Origin: Bacteroidales bacterium UBA6248
GTDB taxonomy: Bacteria > Bacteroidota > Bacteroidia > Bacteroidales > Lentimicrobiaceae
Length of the DNA stretch: 6,274 nt
Direction of reading: 5' to 3'
NCBI GenBank assembly: GCA_002441345.1
Contig: DJVU01000043.1
Span: forward strand, 247 to 6,520
Below the pieces are notes generated by a model. The model was given only the letters and a program-made list of their open reading frames with translations. It made no database searches and was not told the DNA's origin. A program made the position numbers and the translations under genes. Each line of letters begins with the position of its first letter. The stretch's first letter is position 1. Shown here piece by piece: positions 6,212-6,274 of this stretch.

Positions 6212-6266
6212 ATTGCGGATTGCGGATTGCGGAACTAATTTCTAAGTTCTAATTTTTAATTTCTAA
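6211..6266. repeat. Heptanucleotide array, eight units in one register
   Basis: Starting on the last base of the exonuclease III stop codon, 56 bp divide into eight 7-bp units without a gap: GATTGCG three times (exact), one GAACTAA, then TTTCTAA, GTTCTAA, TTTTTAA and TTTCTAA. The array therefore changes from a GC-rich exact unit to an AT-rich degenerate unit while holding phase. The last 8 bases of the window (6267-6274) are unassigned. No coding function is seen; short heptamer arrays of this style are known in cyanobacteria, but I know no specific role here. Confidence 0.8.
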
Positions 6267-6274
6267 AACATCCG

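Overview
The window holds five complete chromosomal genes and no sign of a mobile element, CRISPR array or RNA gene. It most likely comes from a member of the Bacteroidota (roughly balanced GC). The evidence is: a Tgt of the Bacteroidota type whose zinc-cysteine loop is replaced; upstream boxes that match the Bacteroidota -7 promoter consensus TAnnTTTG; absence of clear Shine-Dalgarno sites at the chosen starts; and the overall look of the LptF/LptG-type permease, the CBS-tailed ClC protein and the exonuclease III. This taxonomic call is inference from sequence character.

Layout. Positions 1-160 are intergenic and carry a 12-unit hexamer array (35-106). A leftward pair follows: an LptF/LptG-family lipopolysaccharide-export permease (161-1237) downstream of tgt (1282-2412), separated by 44 bp and probably cotranscribed from a promoter near 2450. 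A 284-bp divergent intergenic region (2413-2696) holds that promoter, an ATCCGG repeat/dyad cluster and a promoter box almost touching the start of the rightward gene. Rightward genes are a ClC-family chloride channel/transporter with two CBS domains (2697-4472), a PAP2-family membrane phosphatase (4530-5255) and exonuclease III (5447-6211). The last gene runs straight into a 56-bp array of eight 7-bp units (6211-6266).

Function. These are mostly housekeeping and envelope genes: tRNA queuosine modification (tgt), outer-membrane lipopolysaccharide transport (LptF/G), anion flux (ClC), lipid or undecaprenyl phosphate dephosphorylation (PAP2) and base-excision DNA repair (exonuclease III). No single pathway unites them. 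I do not see a new biological system. The items most worth a second look are the two in-register short tandem arrays that bracket the block, the missing zinc ligands in Tgt, the channel-like residues in the ClC protein, and promoter boxes so close to the start codons of ClC and exonuclease III that their messages may be leaderless.
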